NCBI GenBank assembly: GCA_022835495.1
Contig: BQOK01000001.1
Coordinates: 806,001 to 870,000 of the forward strand
DNA length: 64,000 nt
From: Oscillospiraceae bacterium
Lineage (GTDB): Bacteria; Bacillota; Clostridia; Oscillospirales; Ruminococcaceae
Reading direction: 5' to 3'
The translations under genes and the position numbers were made by a program. A model generated the notes under the pieces. That model was not told the DNA's origin, did not search any database, and saw only the letters and a program-made list of their open reading frames with translations. Below, in pieces: positions 16,366 through 24,889 of the stretch. Positions within the stretch are counted from its first letter, which is position 1; each line of letters starts with the position of its first letter.

Positions 16366-17418
16366 GTGCAGCATAAGCTGGAAATCAATCATCCTTTATT
16401 AAATGGTAAAGGCTATTTGATCGAGGGTGGATGGGCCAACCAAATGATACTGGACTATAACCCGGACACAGTAACCGCGAAAGGTACGGCCTTAAAGGAA
16501 TGGGAGTATTATTTAATTTGCAATGAACGGTACGGTATAGCGACCACGGTGGTGGGGGCGGGCCAGGCACGGATCATTACGATCCATTTTATGGATTATA
16601 AAAATAAGCGTGCCATATGCGCGGATTTGCCTTTTTTGAGCCAAGCCCCGGATCTGCCACGAACGGCATTCGGGGATATAGCGCTGGAGCATGAAAAGGG
16701 AAGCTTGCGCTATACATACCAAAACGGGATATGCCACATTGAAGGCGCCATGAGTGATTTTGGGGGAAGCGGCCCGGTACGGCTGGAGCTGGCCCTTACC
16801 CTGCCCACAAAAGATCTTACGGTGGTGGCGGTGCCGTATAATGACCCGTTTTATTTTTATTACAATTGCAAAGCGTGCTGTATGCCGGCCCGTGGCTGGA
16901 TAGAGTTTGCGGGGCAGCGATACGAGCTTTCAGAACACGATACGTTCGGCACGTATGATTGGGGGCGCGGCATTTGGGAACCGGTGAACCAGTGGTATTG
17001 GGGAAGCGCCGGCACCCGGTTGAATGGAATCCCCTTTGGCTTCAACATAGGCCACGGTTTTGGCAGCGATGCATATGCCACCGAAAATATGATTTTTTAT
17101 GATGGGGTGTGCCACAAATTTGATAAGATGGAATTCCATATTCCCGGCGACAAAATTGGTGATTTAAAGCACAGGGTACCGGCAGAATGTTATTCGCAAC
17201 CGTGGGAATTTGTTGCGAACGATGGAAGATTGAATATGACCTTTACCCCGGTATTGGACCGCAATTCCGGGGTGAAAGAGGAGGATGGCTACCCTGCCGG
17301 GCAGCACCAGGTGTTCGGGTATTTCAGCGGAGTGGCCGTGTTGGATGATGGAACTGCCTTGCCTTTTGAAAATGTGTTCGGGTTTGCCGAAAAAGTGGTA
17401 AATGTATGGCCTTTATAA
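16366..17418 (+). CDS. DUF2804 family protein
   Basis: 350 residues, no signal peptide or membrane segment. Recognised by the DUF2804 core TFGTYDWGRGIWEPVNQWYWGSAGTR and the following NIGHGFG. GTG 16366 is preferred because AAAGGTGGGGG lies just upstream; an ATG at 16345 has none. The fold is thought to be a beta-rich lipocalin-like double domain related to carotenoid/hydratase-like AttH proteins, function unknown. Last gene of the operon; it may bind or convert the hydrophobic compound handled by the FAD reductase. Confidence 0.82.
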   Translation: MQHKLEINHPLLNGKGYLIEGGWANQMILDYNPDTVTAKGTALKEWEYYLICNERYGIATTVVGAGQARIITIHFMDYKNKRAICADLPFLSQAPDLPRTAFGDIALEHEKGSLRYTYQNGICHIEGAMSDFGGSGPVRLELALTLPTKDLTVVAVPYNDPFYFYYNCKACCMPARGWIEFAGQRYELSEHDTFGTYDWGRGIWEPVNQWYWGSAGTRLNGIPFGFNIGHGFGSDAYATENMIFYDGVCHKFDKMEFHIPGDKIGDLKHRVPAECYSQPWEFVANDGRLNMTFTPVLDRNSGVKEEDGYPAGQHQVFGYFSGVAVLDDGTALPFENVFGFAEKVVNVWPL

Positions 17419-17528
17419 AAGCTTGCAAACAGGGAGGCCGCCCAAACTGCTGAGCCGGGGTGAAAGGGATTACAGCGGCTTTTCATAAAAAGCACCATGC
17501 AATATAAAAAGGACCGATGTTTTCGGTT

Positions 17529-17585
17529 AAAACAAAGAGCAACCTAAAACGCCAGCAACGGCGTGTTTCGGTTGCTCTTTGTTTT
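17529..17585. terminator. Terminator hairpin E, bidirectional
   Basis: Perfect 16-bp arms (17529-17544 and 17570-17585) with inner stem ACGCC/GGCGT. Sits between convergent genes. Closely related in sequence to leader hairpin D at 20601-20648. Confidence 0.85.
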
Positions 17586-17627
17586 GGGTTAAACGGTTTC
17601 CCAAAAGGACCTGAACGCAGCGAACGT

Positions 17628-18152
17628 TCATTCGGCCCTCTCTTTTCGTTTTAAATGGGTGCGCGGGGAAACGGTTTTGCGGTAGCCGGCGCTGACGCCG
17701 GCCATGCCCTGCAGCGCCTCGGCAAACAGCGTTTGGTATTTTGCGGGGATGCGGGAGAGCTTGTCCAGCACCGGGGCCTGCCACAGCTCGCAGAGCTGGC
17801 GGGCGTATTCGCCGTAAATGAAGCGGCCCTGCGCGGTGACCAGCACGATCAGGTTTTTGCGGTTGCCCTCGTGATAATATTTTTCCACAAGGCCCATTTT
17901 TTCCAGCTTTGCAGCCATGGCGGTGAACGCGCTGGGCGAGATGCCCAGCCGCCGGGCCACCCCGGCCATGTTGAGCTGAAGCTCCTCGTTTTCCAGAAGG
18001 TATTCCACCACCTGGATCTCGCTGGCCGACAGCCACACCTCGTTGGTGATGCGGAAGGGCTTTTTGTAGCGCGGGGCATAATGGTTGCTCCACAGAAAAA
18101 TTGCTTCGATGGTGCTGCGCTCATCGCCGAGCCATTCCAGTTTCAAGGCCAT
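17628..18152 (-). CDS. MarR family transcriptional regulator
   Basis: About 174 residues. Winged helix: helices with LSASEIQVVEYLLENEELQLNMAGVARRLGISPSAFTAMAAKLEKMGLVEKYY, then wing GNRKNLIVLVTAQGR. Start placed at ATG 18152 just after AAAGGGTGG; a TTG six bases further in is an alternative and an upstream ATG at 18188 has no ribosome site. Divergent from the hydrolase gene at 18521, whose promoter lies in the shared region, so it is the likely local repressor. Confidence 0.85.
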   Translation of the reverse strand: MALKLEWLGDERSTIEAIFLWSNHYAPRYKKPFRITNEVWLSASEIQVVEYLLENEELQLNMAGVARRLGISPSAFTAMAAKLEKMGLVEKYYHEGNRKNLIVLVTAQGRFIYGEYARQLCELWQAPVLDKLSRIPAKYQTLFAEALQGMAGVSAGYRKTVSPRTHLKRKERAE

Positions 18153-18313
18153 CCACCCTTTCTGGTTTTTAGTATAACATAGCCCCATTATAACACAATA
18201 TTTGTTAAAATATAGTCAATATCCAGCGAAAATATTGTGTGATTTTAGGAAATGTTGCTAAAAAACGACAAGGTATACAAAGCTTCGCGCCCAAATTGTG
18301 TACATTTGGTGAA

Positions 18314-18343
18314 TTGACGGGCACCGGGCCGGACGGCTATAAT
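18314..18343 (+). promoter_or_regulatory. Promoter of the hydrolase gene
   Basis: TTGACG (18314-18319), 18-base spacer, TATAAT (18338-18343). Confidence 0.75.
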
Positions 18344-18430
18344 AAAGTTGCAAAATCGTTTTGGAATAGAATGATTTCGTTTTGAATAAGAATAATTTTA
18401 GCTGCCGGCCCATTTGTTCAAAGGCTGGCC

Positions 18431-18489
18431 CTGCCAGAGAAAAGAGAGCGCGGGGAAGCAAAGGAATGTTGCTTCCATGCGCTTTTTTT
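18431..18489 (+). ncRNA. Leader attenuator C
   Basis: CTGCCAGAGAAAAGAG then stem GCGCGGGGAAGC (18448-18459) with GCTTCCATGCGC (18471-18482), loop AAAGGAATGTT, then T7. Nearly the same sequence as element B. Placed between promoter and the hydrolase ribosome site. Confidence 0.75.
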
Positions 18490-18520
18490 GTACGCATTAT
18501 ATCAACAAAAGGAGGAAAAC

Positions 18521-20362
18521 ATGAAAAAGATCAAAAAGTCGGCAAAGTTTTGGCTGTGTATCGCCCTGGCGCTGTGCCTGATCAGCGCACTGGGGGCGTC
18601 GCTTATCCAAAGCGATTTCGGCCGGGTGACCGTGAAGGACCTGCGGTTTGAAACGGCTTCCGGGCACCAGATGAGCGCGCTGCTCTTTGTGCCGGACACC
18701 GCCACAGCGGAAAACCCGGCGCCCACCATTATTTGCAGCCACGGCTGGTACAACAACCGCGAGATGCAGGATCTGAACTATGTGGAATACGCCCGCCGCG
18801 GTTTTGTGGTGCTTTCCATCGACATGTACGGCCACGGCAATTCTGACGATCTGCCTGCCGGCGACTGGTGGAAGCCGGAGAACAACGCCAACGGCATGTA
18901 CGACGCGGTGCAGATGATGGCGGGCCTGCCCTTTGTGGACGCCAGCCGCATCGGCGTGACCGGGCATTCCAACGGCGCGCTGGCCAGCCGCACCGCCGTT
19001 CTGCTGGACAACGAGGCCGAAACGCCGCTGATTGCCGCGGCGCTGCTGGTTTCCAACGACGCAGTGTACAAGAACGACGAGGACCAGTATTACAACATGT
19101 TCGGCAGCCGGGACGCCGGCATCGTGGCCTGCCAGTACGACGAGTTCTTCCACCGGGTCAAGCAGGCGGACGGCAGCCGCAGCGCCCCCCGCGACTATAT
19201 CCACCAGGCGACGGCCCAGTCTTTCCTGCATTTCGGGCAGGATCCCACGGGCCTGGAGGCCCGCAGCAGCTACACCCTTTACAAAGAAAATGTGGACGGC
19301 CAGGAGGCCATCCGCGTGATCTACAACCCGGAGCAGATTCACCCCTGGGCCCACTTCTCCGGCACCGTGGTCGCTTCCAGCTTGGAATTCTTTGACAACG
19401 CGCTGGGGGCCCCCAAGGCCATTCCCTACACCAGCCAGGTGTGGCAGTGGAAAGCGGCCTTCAACTTCCTGGGCCTGGTGGGTATTGCGATCCTTCTGGT
19501 CAGCCTGACCAAGGTCCTGGTGGGCACAAAGGCATTTGCGGGCCTGAAGGCCGACAAGGAAGTGCTGCCCGCCCCCGCCCTGAGCGGCAAGGCGAAGATG
19601 TGGTTCTGGGCCAGCAGCGCGCTGGCAACCATCTTCAGCTTCTGTGTGTACATGTTCGGCTACGGCCCCATTGGCAAAATGCTGCCCTCGTTCATGCATC
19701 AGTCCCCGCCCTGGTTCATCGGTGTGTGGGCGGCCCTGTGCGGCCTGTTCGGGCTGCTGCTGGTCTGGATCGGCAGCAAGGTTACCGGCGTGAAGGCGGA
19801 CTGCCAGGCCAACGGCGTGAAGATCGGCGGCAAAAAGCTGGGGCTGACCGTTCTGCTGGCGCTCATTGTGGTGGCGGCCGCTTATGGGCTGGTGTTCGCG
19901 GCGGACTTCTTCTTCAAGACGGATTTCCGGCTGTGGGTGCTGACCCTGAAAGCCTTCACCGTGAGCAAGCTGCCCATCATTCTGTGCTACCTGCCGCTGT
20001 TCCTTTTGTACTACGTGCCCAACAGCATTGTGATCAACAGCTACAACTACTTTGAGATGGGCAAAAAGCCCTGGGTGAACACGGCGGTGAACGCCCTGTT
20101 CAACGCCCTGGCCAGTGCCATTATGATCGTGGTCATGTACAGCTGCTTCCGCATTACCGGGCACCTGCCCAATGAGTTCTTCCCCAATTTCGGCGGCAGC
20201 ATCATTGGCATCTGGCTGTTCCCCGTGGTCGTTATCCTGCCGCTGGCGGCTGTGGTTTCGCGCAAGATCTTCAAGGAAACCCGCAACCCCTACCTGGCGG
20301 GCATTATCATGGCGGTGATGGTTACCATTATGAGCTGCACCAATACCCTGACGCAGCTGTGA
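18521..20362 (+). CDS. Membrane-bound alpha/beta hydrolase with C-terminal transmembrane domain
   Basis: 613 residues. One N-terminal anchor (residues ~8-26), then an alpha/beta-hydrolase domain (~30-300) with SHGWYNN oxyanion region, the nucleophile elbow GHSNG, and acid/His candidates near EQIHPWAHFSG. The second half (~315-610) contains about eight hydrophobic helices with no obvious transport signature. GGAGG precedes ATG 18521. Probably an esterase/lipase acting at the outer face of the membrane. It is under attenuator C and a divergent MarR. Substrate unknown; the fused membrane domain is of unrecognised family. Confidence 0.82.
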   Translation: MKKIKKSAKFWLCIALALCLISALGASLIQSDFGRVTVKDLRFETASGHQMSALLFVPDTATAENPAPTIICSHGWYNNREMQDLNYVEYARRGFVVLSIDMYGHGNSDDLPAGDWWKPENNANGMYDAVQMMAGLPFVDASRIGVTGHSNGALASRTAVLLDNEAETPLIAAALLVSNDAVYKNDEDQYYNMFGSRDAGIVACQYDEFFHRVKQADGSRSAPRDYIHQATAQSFLHFGQDPTGLEARSSYTLYKENVDGQEAIRVIYNPEQIHPWAHFSGTVVASSLEFFDNALGAPKAIPYTSQVWQWKAAFNFLGLVGIAILLVSLTKVLVGTKAFAGLKADKEVLPAPALSGKAKMWFWASSALATIFSFCVYMFGYGPIGKMLPSFMHQSPPWFIGVWAALCGLFGLLLVWIGSKVTGVKADCQANGVKIGGKKLGLTVLLALIVVAAAYGLVFAADFFFKTDFRLWVLTLKAFTVSKLPIILCYLPLFLLYYVPNSIVINSYNYFEMGKKPWVNTAVNALFNALASAIMIVVMYSCFRITGHLPNEFFPNFGGSIIGIWLFPVVVILPLAAVVSRKIFKETRNPYLAGIIMAVMVTIMSCTNTLTQL

Positions 20363-20370
20363 GCTGCCAC

Positions 20371-20401
20371 GGCGCGGGCGGGGCCTGGCCCCGCCCGTGC
20401 C
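20371..20401 (+). terminator. GC-rich hairpin after hydrolase gene
   Basis: GGCGCGGGCGGGG pairs with CCCCGCCCGTGCC around a short loop, without T-run. Possible 3' end stabiliser. Confidence 0.45.
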
Positions 20402-20498
20402 GCTTGCCCGGAATAGCGTGAAACAATTAACAAATTGCCCGCGCGGGTTTTGGCGAATTTGCACAAAGATTTGCCCCGAAATTGGGGCGCTTTACGGC

Positions 20499-20527
20499 TT
20501 GCTTTTTCCGGCTCCACGGCATAAAAT
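20499..20527 (+). promoter_or_regulatory. Promoter of the EEP gene
   Basis: TTGCTT (20499-20504), 17-base spacer, TAAAAT (20522-20527). Transcription would start near 20534. Confidence 0.55.
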
Positions 20528-20595
20528 AACAATAGAAAAAGTGCGGGCTACCGGCCCGTTCATGAAAACGGTTCGGTTTTACCGGCATTTCTGTT

Positions 20596-20652
20596 AGAGC
20601 AAAGAGCAACGGAAAGGCGCCAGCGACGGCGTGTTTCGGTTGCTCTTTTTTT
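20596..20652 (+). ncRNA. Leader attenuator D
   Basis: AGAGCAAAGAG (20596-20606) merges into a 15-bp stem (AAAGAGCAACGGAAA with TTTCGGTTGCTCTTT, one mismatch) followed by T7. Inner stem GCGCC/GGCGT. Has the same AGAG-N3-AGAG opening as A-C, but its hairpin is that of terminator E and lacks the AGGA loop. Promoter upstream, gene downstream. Confidence 0.55.
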
Positions 20653-20685
20653 GCCTCTGGCCGGGCCGCAACAGGAGGAAAAAGC

Positions 20686-21801
20686 ATGAAAAAACACAGG
20701 GGAGCAAGGCGTGTGCTCATTGCGCTGGGCATTTTGCTGCTGGCGCTGGTGCTGGCGGTGGGCGGCTATGTGGGCTATATGCAGTGGCAGTATTACCGCA
20801 TCCCCGACCACACGGCCCTGGAGGTGCAGGACCCGGCGGCGGGCGCGCTTTCGGCGGGCACGGAATACACCGCGCTGACCTACAACATCGGGTTCGGGGC
20901 CTACGGGCCGGACTACAGCTTTTTTATGGATACCGGCGTGATGGCGGACGGCACCCCCGTGCAGGGCAAATACGGCAAGGCCATCAGCAAAGAGGCCGTG
21001 CTGGCACACACAAACGGCGCGCTGGAGGTGCTGCAGAAGCAGCAGGCGGATTTTATGCTGCTGCAGGAGGTGGACGTGAAGGCCGACCGCAGCTACAAGG
21101 TGGACCAGACGGAGCTTTTGCGCCGGGGCCTGGCGGGCTACGGCTCGGTGTTTGCGAACAACTTCCACTCGGCGTATCTGTTTTACCCCTTCAACGACCC
21201 GCACGGCGCGGTGGACGCGGGGCTTTTGACCTTCAGCCGCCACGAGGTGGCGGGGGCAGAGCGGCGCAGCTACCCGGTGGACGACAGCTTTATTGTGAAA
21301 TTCACAGACCTGGACCGCTGCTTTGCGGTGCTGCGCGTGCCGGTGGAAAACGGCAGGGAGCTGGTGCTGATCAACAGCCATATGTCCGCCTACGACGCGG
21401 GGGGGACCATCCGCGCCCGGCAGCTGGAGCTTTTGAACAGCGTGCTGAGCGAGGAATACGCAAAGGGCAATTATGTGATCGTGGGGGGCGACTTCAACCA
21501 CGCGCTGGGCGAAACGGCGCCCACCGCCTTTGAGAGCCAGCAGCGGTTCCCGGCCTGGGTGTTCCAGCTTACGGACAGCGATCTGGCCGAGGGCTTTTCG
21601 ATTGTGACGGCGCAGAACGAGACCGAGGTGCCCACCTGCCGCACGGCGGACATCCCCTGGCAGAAGGGCGTGAACTATACCACGGTGCTGGACGGGTTCA
21701 TTGTTTCGGCGAACGTGAAGGCCACGGCCGAGAACCTGGACACCGACTTTGCATACAGCGACCACAACCCGGTGCGGCTGCGCTTTGCGCTGGAGCCCTG
21801 A
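20686..21801 (+). CDS. Membrane-anchored endonuclease/exonuclease/phosphatase family protein
   Basis: 371 residues. One N-terminal transmembrane anchor (~10-32), catalytic domain outside. EEP signatures in order: LTYNIGFGAYG, FMLLQEVD (metal Glu), INSHMSAYD (His), VIVGGDFNHALG (Asp/Asn) and the final YSDHNPVRL (Asp-His). All catalytic residues of the DNase I/sphingomyelinase-like superfamily are present. ATG 20686 after CAGGAGG. It precedes the glycerol-3-phosphate genes by 32 bases, so it may be co-transcribed and could release phospho-head groups; that link is inference. Confidence 0.88.
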   Translation: MKKHRGARRVLIALGILLLALVLAVGGYVGYMQWQYYRIPDHTALEVQDPAAGALSAGTEYTALTYNIGFGAYGPDYSFFMDTGVMADGTPVQGKYGKAISKEAVLAHTNGALEVLQKQQADFMLLQEVDVKADRSYKVDQTELLRRGLAGYGSVFANNFHSAYLFYPFNDPHGAVDAGLLTFSRHEVAGAERRSYPVDDSFIVKFTDLDRCFAVLRVPVENGRELVLINSHMSAYDAGGTIRARQLELLNSVLSEEYAKGNYVIVGGDFNHALGETAPTAFESQQRFPAWVFQLTDSDLAEGFSIVTAQNETEVPTCRTADIPWQKGVNYTTVLDGFIVSANVKATAENLDTDFAYSDHNPVRLRFALEP

Positions 21802-21833
21802 CGGGAAAGAGGATAAGGAGGCAGACAAAAAAG

Positions 21834-23273
21834 ATGGTAGATGTTGCGATCATCGGCTGCGGCGTGATTGGCGCGGCCACCGCATACCACCTGGCCCGGC
21901 GGCAGGCGTCGGTGCTGATTCTGGAGGCGGAAAACGACGTGGCCATGGGGACCACCAAGGCCAACAGCGCCATTCTGCACGCGGGATACGACCCCGAGCC
22001 GGGCACCCTGATGGCACAGCTGAACGTGCGGGGCAGCGCCATGGCGAAAAGAATCTGCGCGGAGCTGGACGTGCCCTACAAGCAGATCGGCAGCCTGGTG
22101 CTTGCGTTCTCGGACGAGGAGCTGGGCCACCTGCAAAAGCTGTTTGAAAACGGCACGGCGAATGGGGTGCCCGGCCTTGCGCTGCTGGGCAGAGAAGAGA
22201 CCCTGGCGCTGGAGCCGAACCTTTCGCCGGAGGTGAAGGGGGCGCTGCATGCGCCCAGCGCGGCCATTGTGAGCCCCTGGGAATACGCCCTTGCCATGGC
22301 CGAGAACGCGGTGCAGAACGGCGCGGAGCTGCGCCTGGAAACCCGGGTGACCGGCCTTGCCCCCGCGGGGGAGGGCTGGCGCATTGAAACCACGGGGGGC
22401 GTTTTTGAGGCGCGCTATGTGGTGAACGCGGCGGGCGTGCAGGCGGGCGAGGTGCACGGGATGGCGGCCCCCGCGGCATTTGCCTCGGCCCCCAGCCGGG
22501 GCGAATATTACCTGCTGGACAAGGCCGAGGGCGGGCGCGTGGGCCATGTGATTTTCCAGTGCCCCACAAAAGCGGGCAAGGGCGTGCTGGTGGCCCCCAC
22601 CGTGCACGGCAACCTGATCGTGGGCCCCAACGCCGAGGACGTTCCCGACGGGGGCGACACGGCCAACACCGCCGCGGGCCTGCGCTTTGTGGCACAGGCG
22701 GCCAAAAAGAGCGTGCCGGGGGTGGACCTGCGGGCCTCGATCCGCAACTTTGCGGGGGTGCGGGCGGTGACCGACCAGAGCGATTTCATCATCGGATGGG
22801 CGGCGCCCCATATGCTGGATTTGGCAGGCATGAAGAGCCCCGGGCTTTCGGCCGCAGCCGCGGTGGGCGAGACCGCCGTGACCCTGCTGGAAGCGGACGG
22901 CCTGCCCCTGCCCGAAAAGCGGCAGGTGGTGAGCAGCCGCAAGAAATTCCGCTTTAAAGAGCTGACCGGCCCGGAAAAAGCGGCGCTGATCGCCGAGCAG
23001 CCGGCTTACGGGCGGGTGATCTGCCGGTGTGAGACAGTGACCGAGGGGGAGATCACGGCGGCCTGCCGCACGCCCATCCCGCCCCGCAGCATCGACGCGG
23101 TGAAACGGCGCACCAACGCCGGCATGGGCCGGTGCCAGGGCGGCTTTTGCGGCCCGCGGGTGATGGAGATTTTGTGCCGCGAGCTGGGCTACGACCCGCT
23201 GCAGGTGCCCCAGGACCAGGCGGGCGCCGCGGTGCTGGTGGGCAGGACGAAACAAGGAGGGCGCGAGGCATGA
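21834..23273 (+). CDS. GlpA-like FAD-dependent glycerol-3-phosphate dehydrogenase with BFD-type Fe-S domain
   Basis: 479 residues. N-terminal DAO fold with VDVAIIGCGVIGAATAYHLAR (FAD). Residues ~395-450 carry Cys-Arg-Cys-Glu, then GMGRCQGGFCGPR, the four-Cys [2Fe-2S] BFD-like domain of anaerobic GlpA and YgaF/LhgO-like proteins. With the next two genes and glpK it forms the clostridial anaerobic G3P oxidation set, oxidising sn-glycerol-3-phosphate to dihydroxyacetone phosphate. AAGGAGG precedes ATG 21834; the stop overlaps the next start (ATGA). Confidence 0.88.
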   Translation: MVDVAIIGCGVIGAATAYHLARRQASVLILEAENDVAMGTTKANSAILHAGYDPEPGTLMAQLNVRGSAMAKRICAELDVPYKQIGSLVLAFSDEELGHLQKLFENGTANGVPGLALLGREETLALEPNLSPEVKGALHAPSAAIVSPWEYALAMAENAVQNGAELRLETRVTGLAPAGEGWRIETTGGVFEARYVVNAAGVQAGEVHGMAAPAAFASAPSRGEYYLLDKAEGGRVGHVIFQCPTKAGKGVLVAPTVHGNLIVGPNAEDVPDGGDTANTAAGLRFVAQAAKKSVPGVDLRASIRNFAGVRAVTDQSDFIIGWAAPHMLDLAGMKSPGLSAAAAVGETAVTLLEADGLPLPEKRQVVSSRKKFRFKELTGPEKAALIAEQPAYGRVICRCETVTEGEITAACRTPIPPRSIDAVKRRTNAGMGRCQGGFCGPRVMEILCRELGYDPLQVPQDQAGAAVLVGRTKQGGREA

Positions 23274-24538
23274 GCGAAAACCTGTACGACGTGATCGTGG
23301 TGGGCGGCGGCCCGGCGGGCCTGGCTGCCGCGCTGAAGGCCCGGGAAGAGGGCGCGCAGCGCGTGCTGATTTTGGAGCGCGACAAGGAACTGGGCGGCAT
23401 TTTGAACCAGTGCATCCACAACGGGTTCGGGCTGCACTATTTTAAAGAGGAGCTGACCGGCCCCGAATACGCGGGGCGGTTCATTGAGCAGCTGCAGGGC
23501 AGCGGCATTGAGGTGAGCGCCGACACCATGGTGCTGGAGATCACCCAGGGGCGCCAGGTGCACGCGGTGAGCAAGGCGGGCGGCTACCGGGTGTACGAGG
23601 CGGGGGCCATTGTGCTGGCCATGGGCTGCCGGGAGCGCACGCGGGGGGCCATCGGCATTCCGGGAACGCGGCCGGCGGGCGTGTTTACCGCCGGCACGGC
23701 GCAGCGGTATGTGAACATGGAGGGCTATATGGTGGGCCGCAGGGTGCTGATCCTGGGCTCGGGCGACATTGGGCTGATTATGGCCCGCCGCATGACCCTG
23801 GAGGGGGCGAAGGTGCTGGCCTGCGTGGAGGTGATGCCCTATTCCGGCGGGCTGAACCGAAACATTGTGCAGTGCCTGCACGACTATGACATCCCGCTGT
23901 ACCTTTCGCACACCATTGTGGACATCCAGGGCAAGGACCGGGTGGAAAAGGCCGTGGTGGCACAGGTGGACGAAAACCGCCGGCCCATCCCGGGCACCGA
24001 GATGGAGTTCGAATGCGACACCATTCTGCTGAGCGTGGGGCTGATCCCGGAGAACGAGCTGACCCGCACGGCGGGCATTCAGATGGACGGGCGCACGAGC
24101 GGCGCGGTGGTGTATGAGAACATGGAGACCAGCGCCCCCGGTATTTTTGCCTGCGGCAATGTGGTGCATGTGCACGACCTGGTGGACTATGTGACCGCTG
24201 AGAGCCAGAGGGCCGGCGCGGCCGCGGCGCGGTTTGCCCTGGGGCAGAAAAACGGGGACGAGGCGCTGGAACTGGTGAACGGCGAGGGCGTTTCGTACAC
24301 GGTGCCCCAAAGGGTGCGGCTTTCCGGCGTGGAAAAGGCCGTGGAGGTGTTCTTCCGGGTGCGGCGGGTGTACGAGGGCGATTTGAAGATCGTGGCCGAG
24401 AGCGGCGGCGAACCGCTGGCGGCCTATAAGCGGGAGCACCTGGCCCCTGGCGAGATGGAGCACATCGCCCTGCCCAAGGTGCTTTTGCAGCGGGCCAAAG
24501 GCCCGGTGACCATTTCCATCCAGGAGGCGGCAAAATGA
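23270..24538 (+). CDS. NAD(P)/FAD-dependent oxidoreductase (GlpB-like partner)
   Basis: 422 residues, start ATG 23270 overlapping the preceding stop. Two dinucleotide-binding motifs: VIVVGGGPAGLAAALKA at the N-terminus and VLILGSGDIGLIMARRM in the middle, plus the ASPGIFACGNV-type motif (SAPGIFACGNVVHVHD). Pyridine-nucleotide-disulfide-reductase-like fold without redox CxxC. In clostridia this protein lies between the GlpA-like and DUF1667 genes and probably passes electrons from G3P oxidation to NAD(P). Confidence 0.88.
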   Translation: MSENLYDVIVVGGGPAGLAAALKAREEGAQRVLILERDKELGGILNQCIHNGFGLHYFKEELTGPEYAGRFIEQLQGSGIEVSADTMVLEITQGRQVHAVSKAGGYRVYEAGAIVLAMGCRERTRGAIGIPGTRPAGVFTAGTAQRYVNMEGYMVGRRVLILGSGDIGLIMARRMTLEGAKVLACVEVMPYSGGLNRNIVQCLHDYDIPLYLSHTIVDIQGKDRVEKAVVAQVDENRRPIPGTEMEFECDTILLSVGLIPENELTRTAGIQMDGRTSGAVVYENMETSAPGIFACGNVVHVHDLVDYVTAESQRAGAAAARFALGQKNGDEALELVNGEGVSYTVPQRVRLSGVEKAVEVFFRVRRVYEGDLKIVAESGGEPLAAYKREHLAPGEMEHIALPKVLLQRAKGPVTISIQEAAK

Positions 24539-24879
24539 AAGAATTGATCTGCATCGTGTGCCCCAAGGGCTGCCACCTGAAGGTGGACGAGGAGCACGGC
24601 TGGGCCGTGAGCGGAAACAGCTGTGAAAAGGGCGCGGAATATGGTAAAATCGAATTGACGAACCCCACCCGGGTGATCACCAGCACGGTGGAGGTGGCGG
24701 GCGGGGCGCACCCCCGCTGCCCGGTGAAAACCGACCGGCCCATCCCGAAAGGGCTGATCTTTGAGGCCATGAAGACCCTGGACGGCCTTGTGCTGGAAGC
24801 GCCGGTGGCGCTGGGCCAGGTGGTGGTAAAAAACGTGTGCGGCACCGGGGCCGATTTTGTGGCCACCCGCAGCCTGTAA
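24535..24879 (+). CDS. DUF1667 family Cys-rich protein
   Basis: 114 residues, ATGA overlap with the upstream gene. N-terminal [10 protein letters not shown] and [10 protein letters not shown] supply four Cys for a probable Fe-S or Zn centre; then [13 protein letters not shown] and [18 protein letters not shown], which are characteristic of DUF1667. Always found with the two flavoproteins above, so probably the small electron-transfer or assembly subunit of the complex. Confidence 0.9.
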   Translation: MKELICIVCPKGCHLKVDEEHGWAVSGNSCEKGAEYGKIELTNPTRVITSTVEVAGGAHPRCPVKTDRPIPKGLIFEAMKTLDGLVLEAPVALGQVVVKNVCGTGADFVATRSL

Positions 24880-24889
24880 GGAGGAGCGA

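Larger units (their letters stand above)
18153..18520. other. Regulatory region between MarR and hydrolase genes
   Basis: AT-rich. Holds the promoter at 18314-18343, a small GCCGGCC/GGCTGGC stem around 18404-18429, and leader attenuator C. No gene. Confidence 0.6.
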
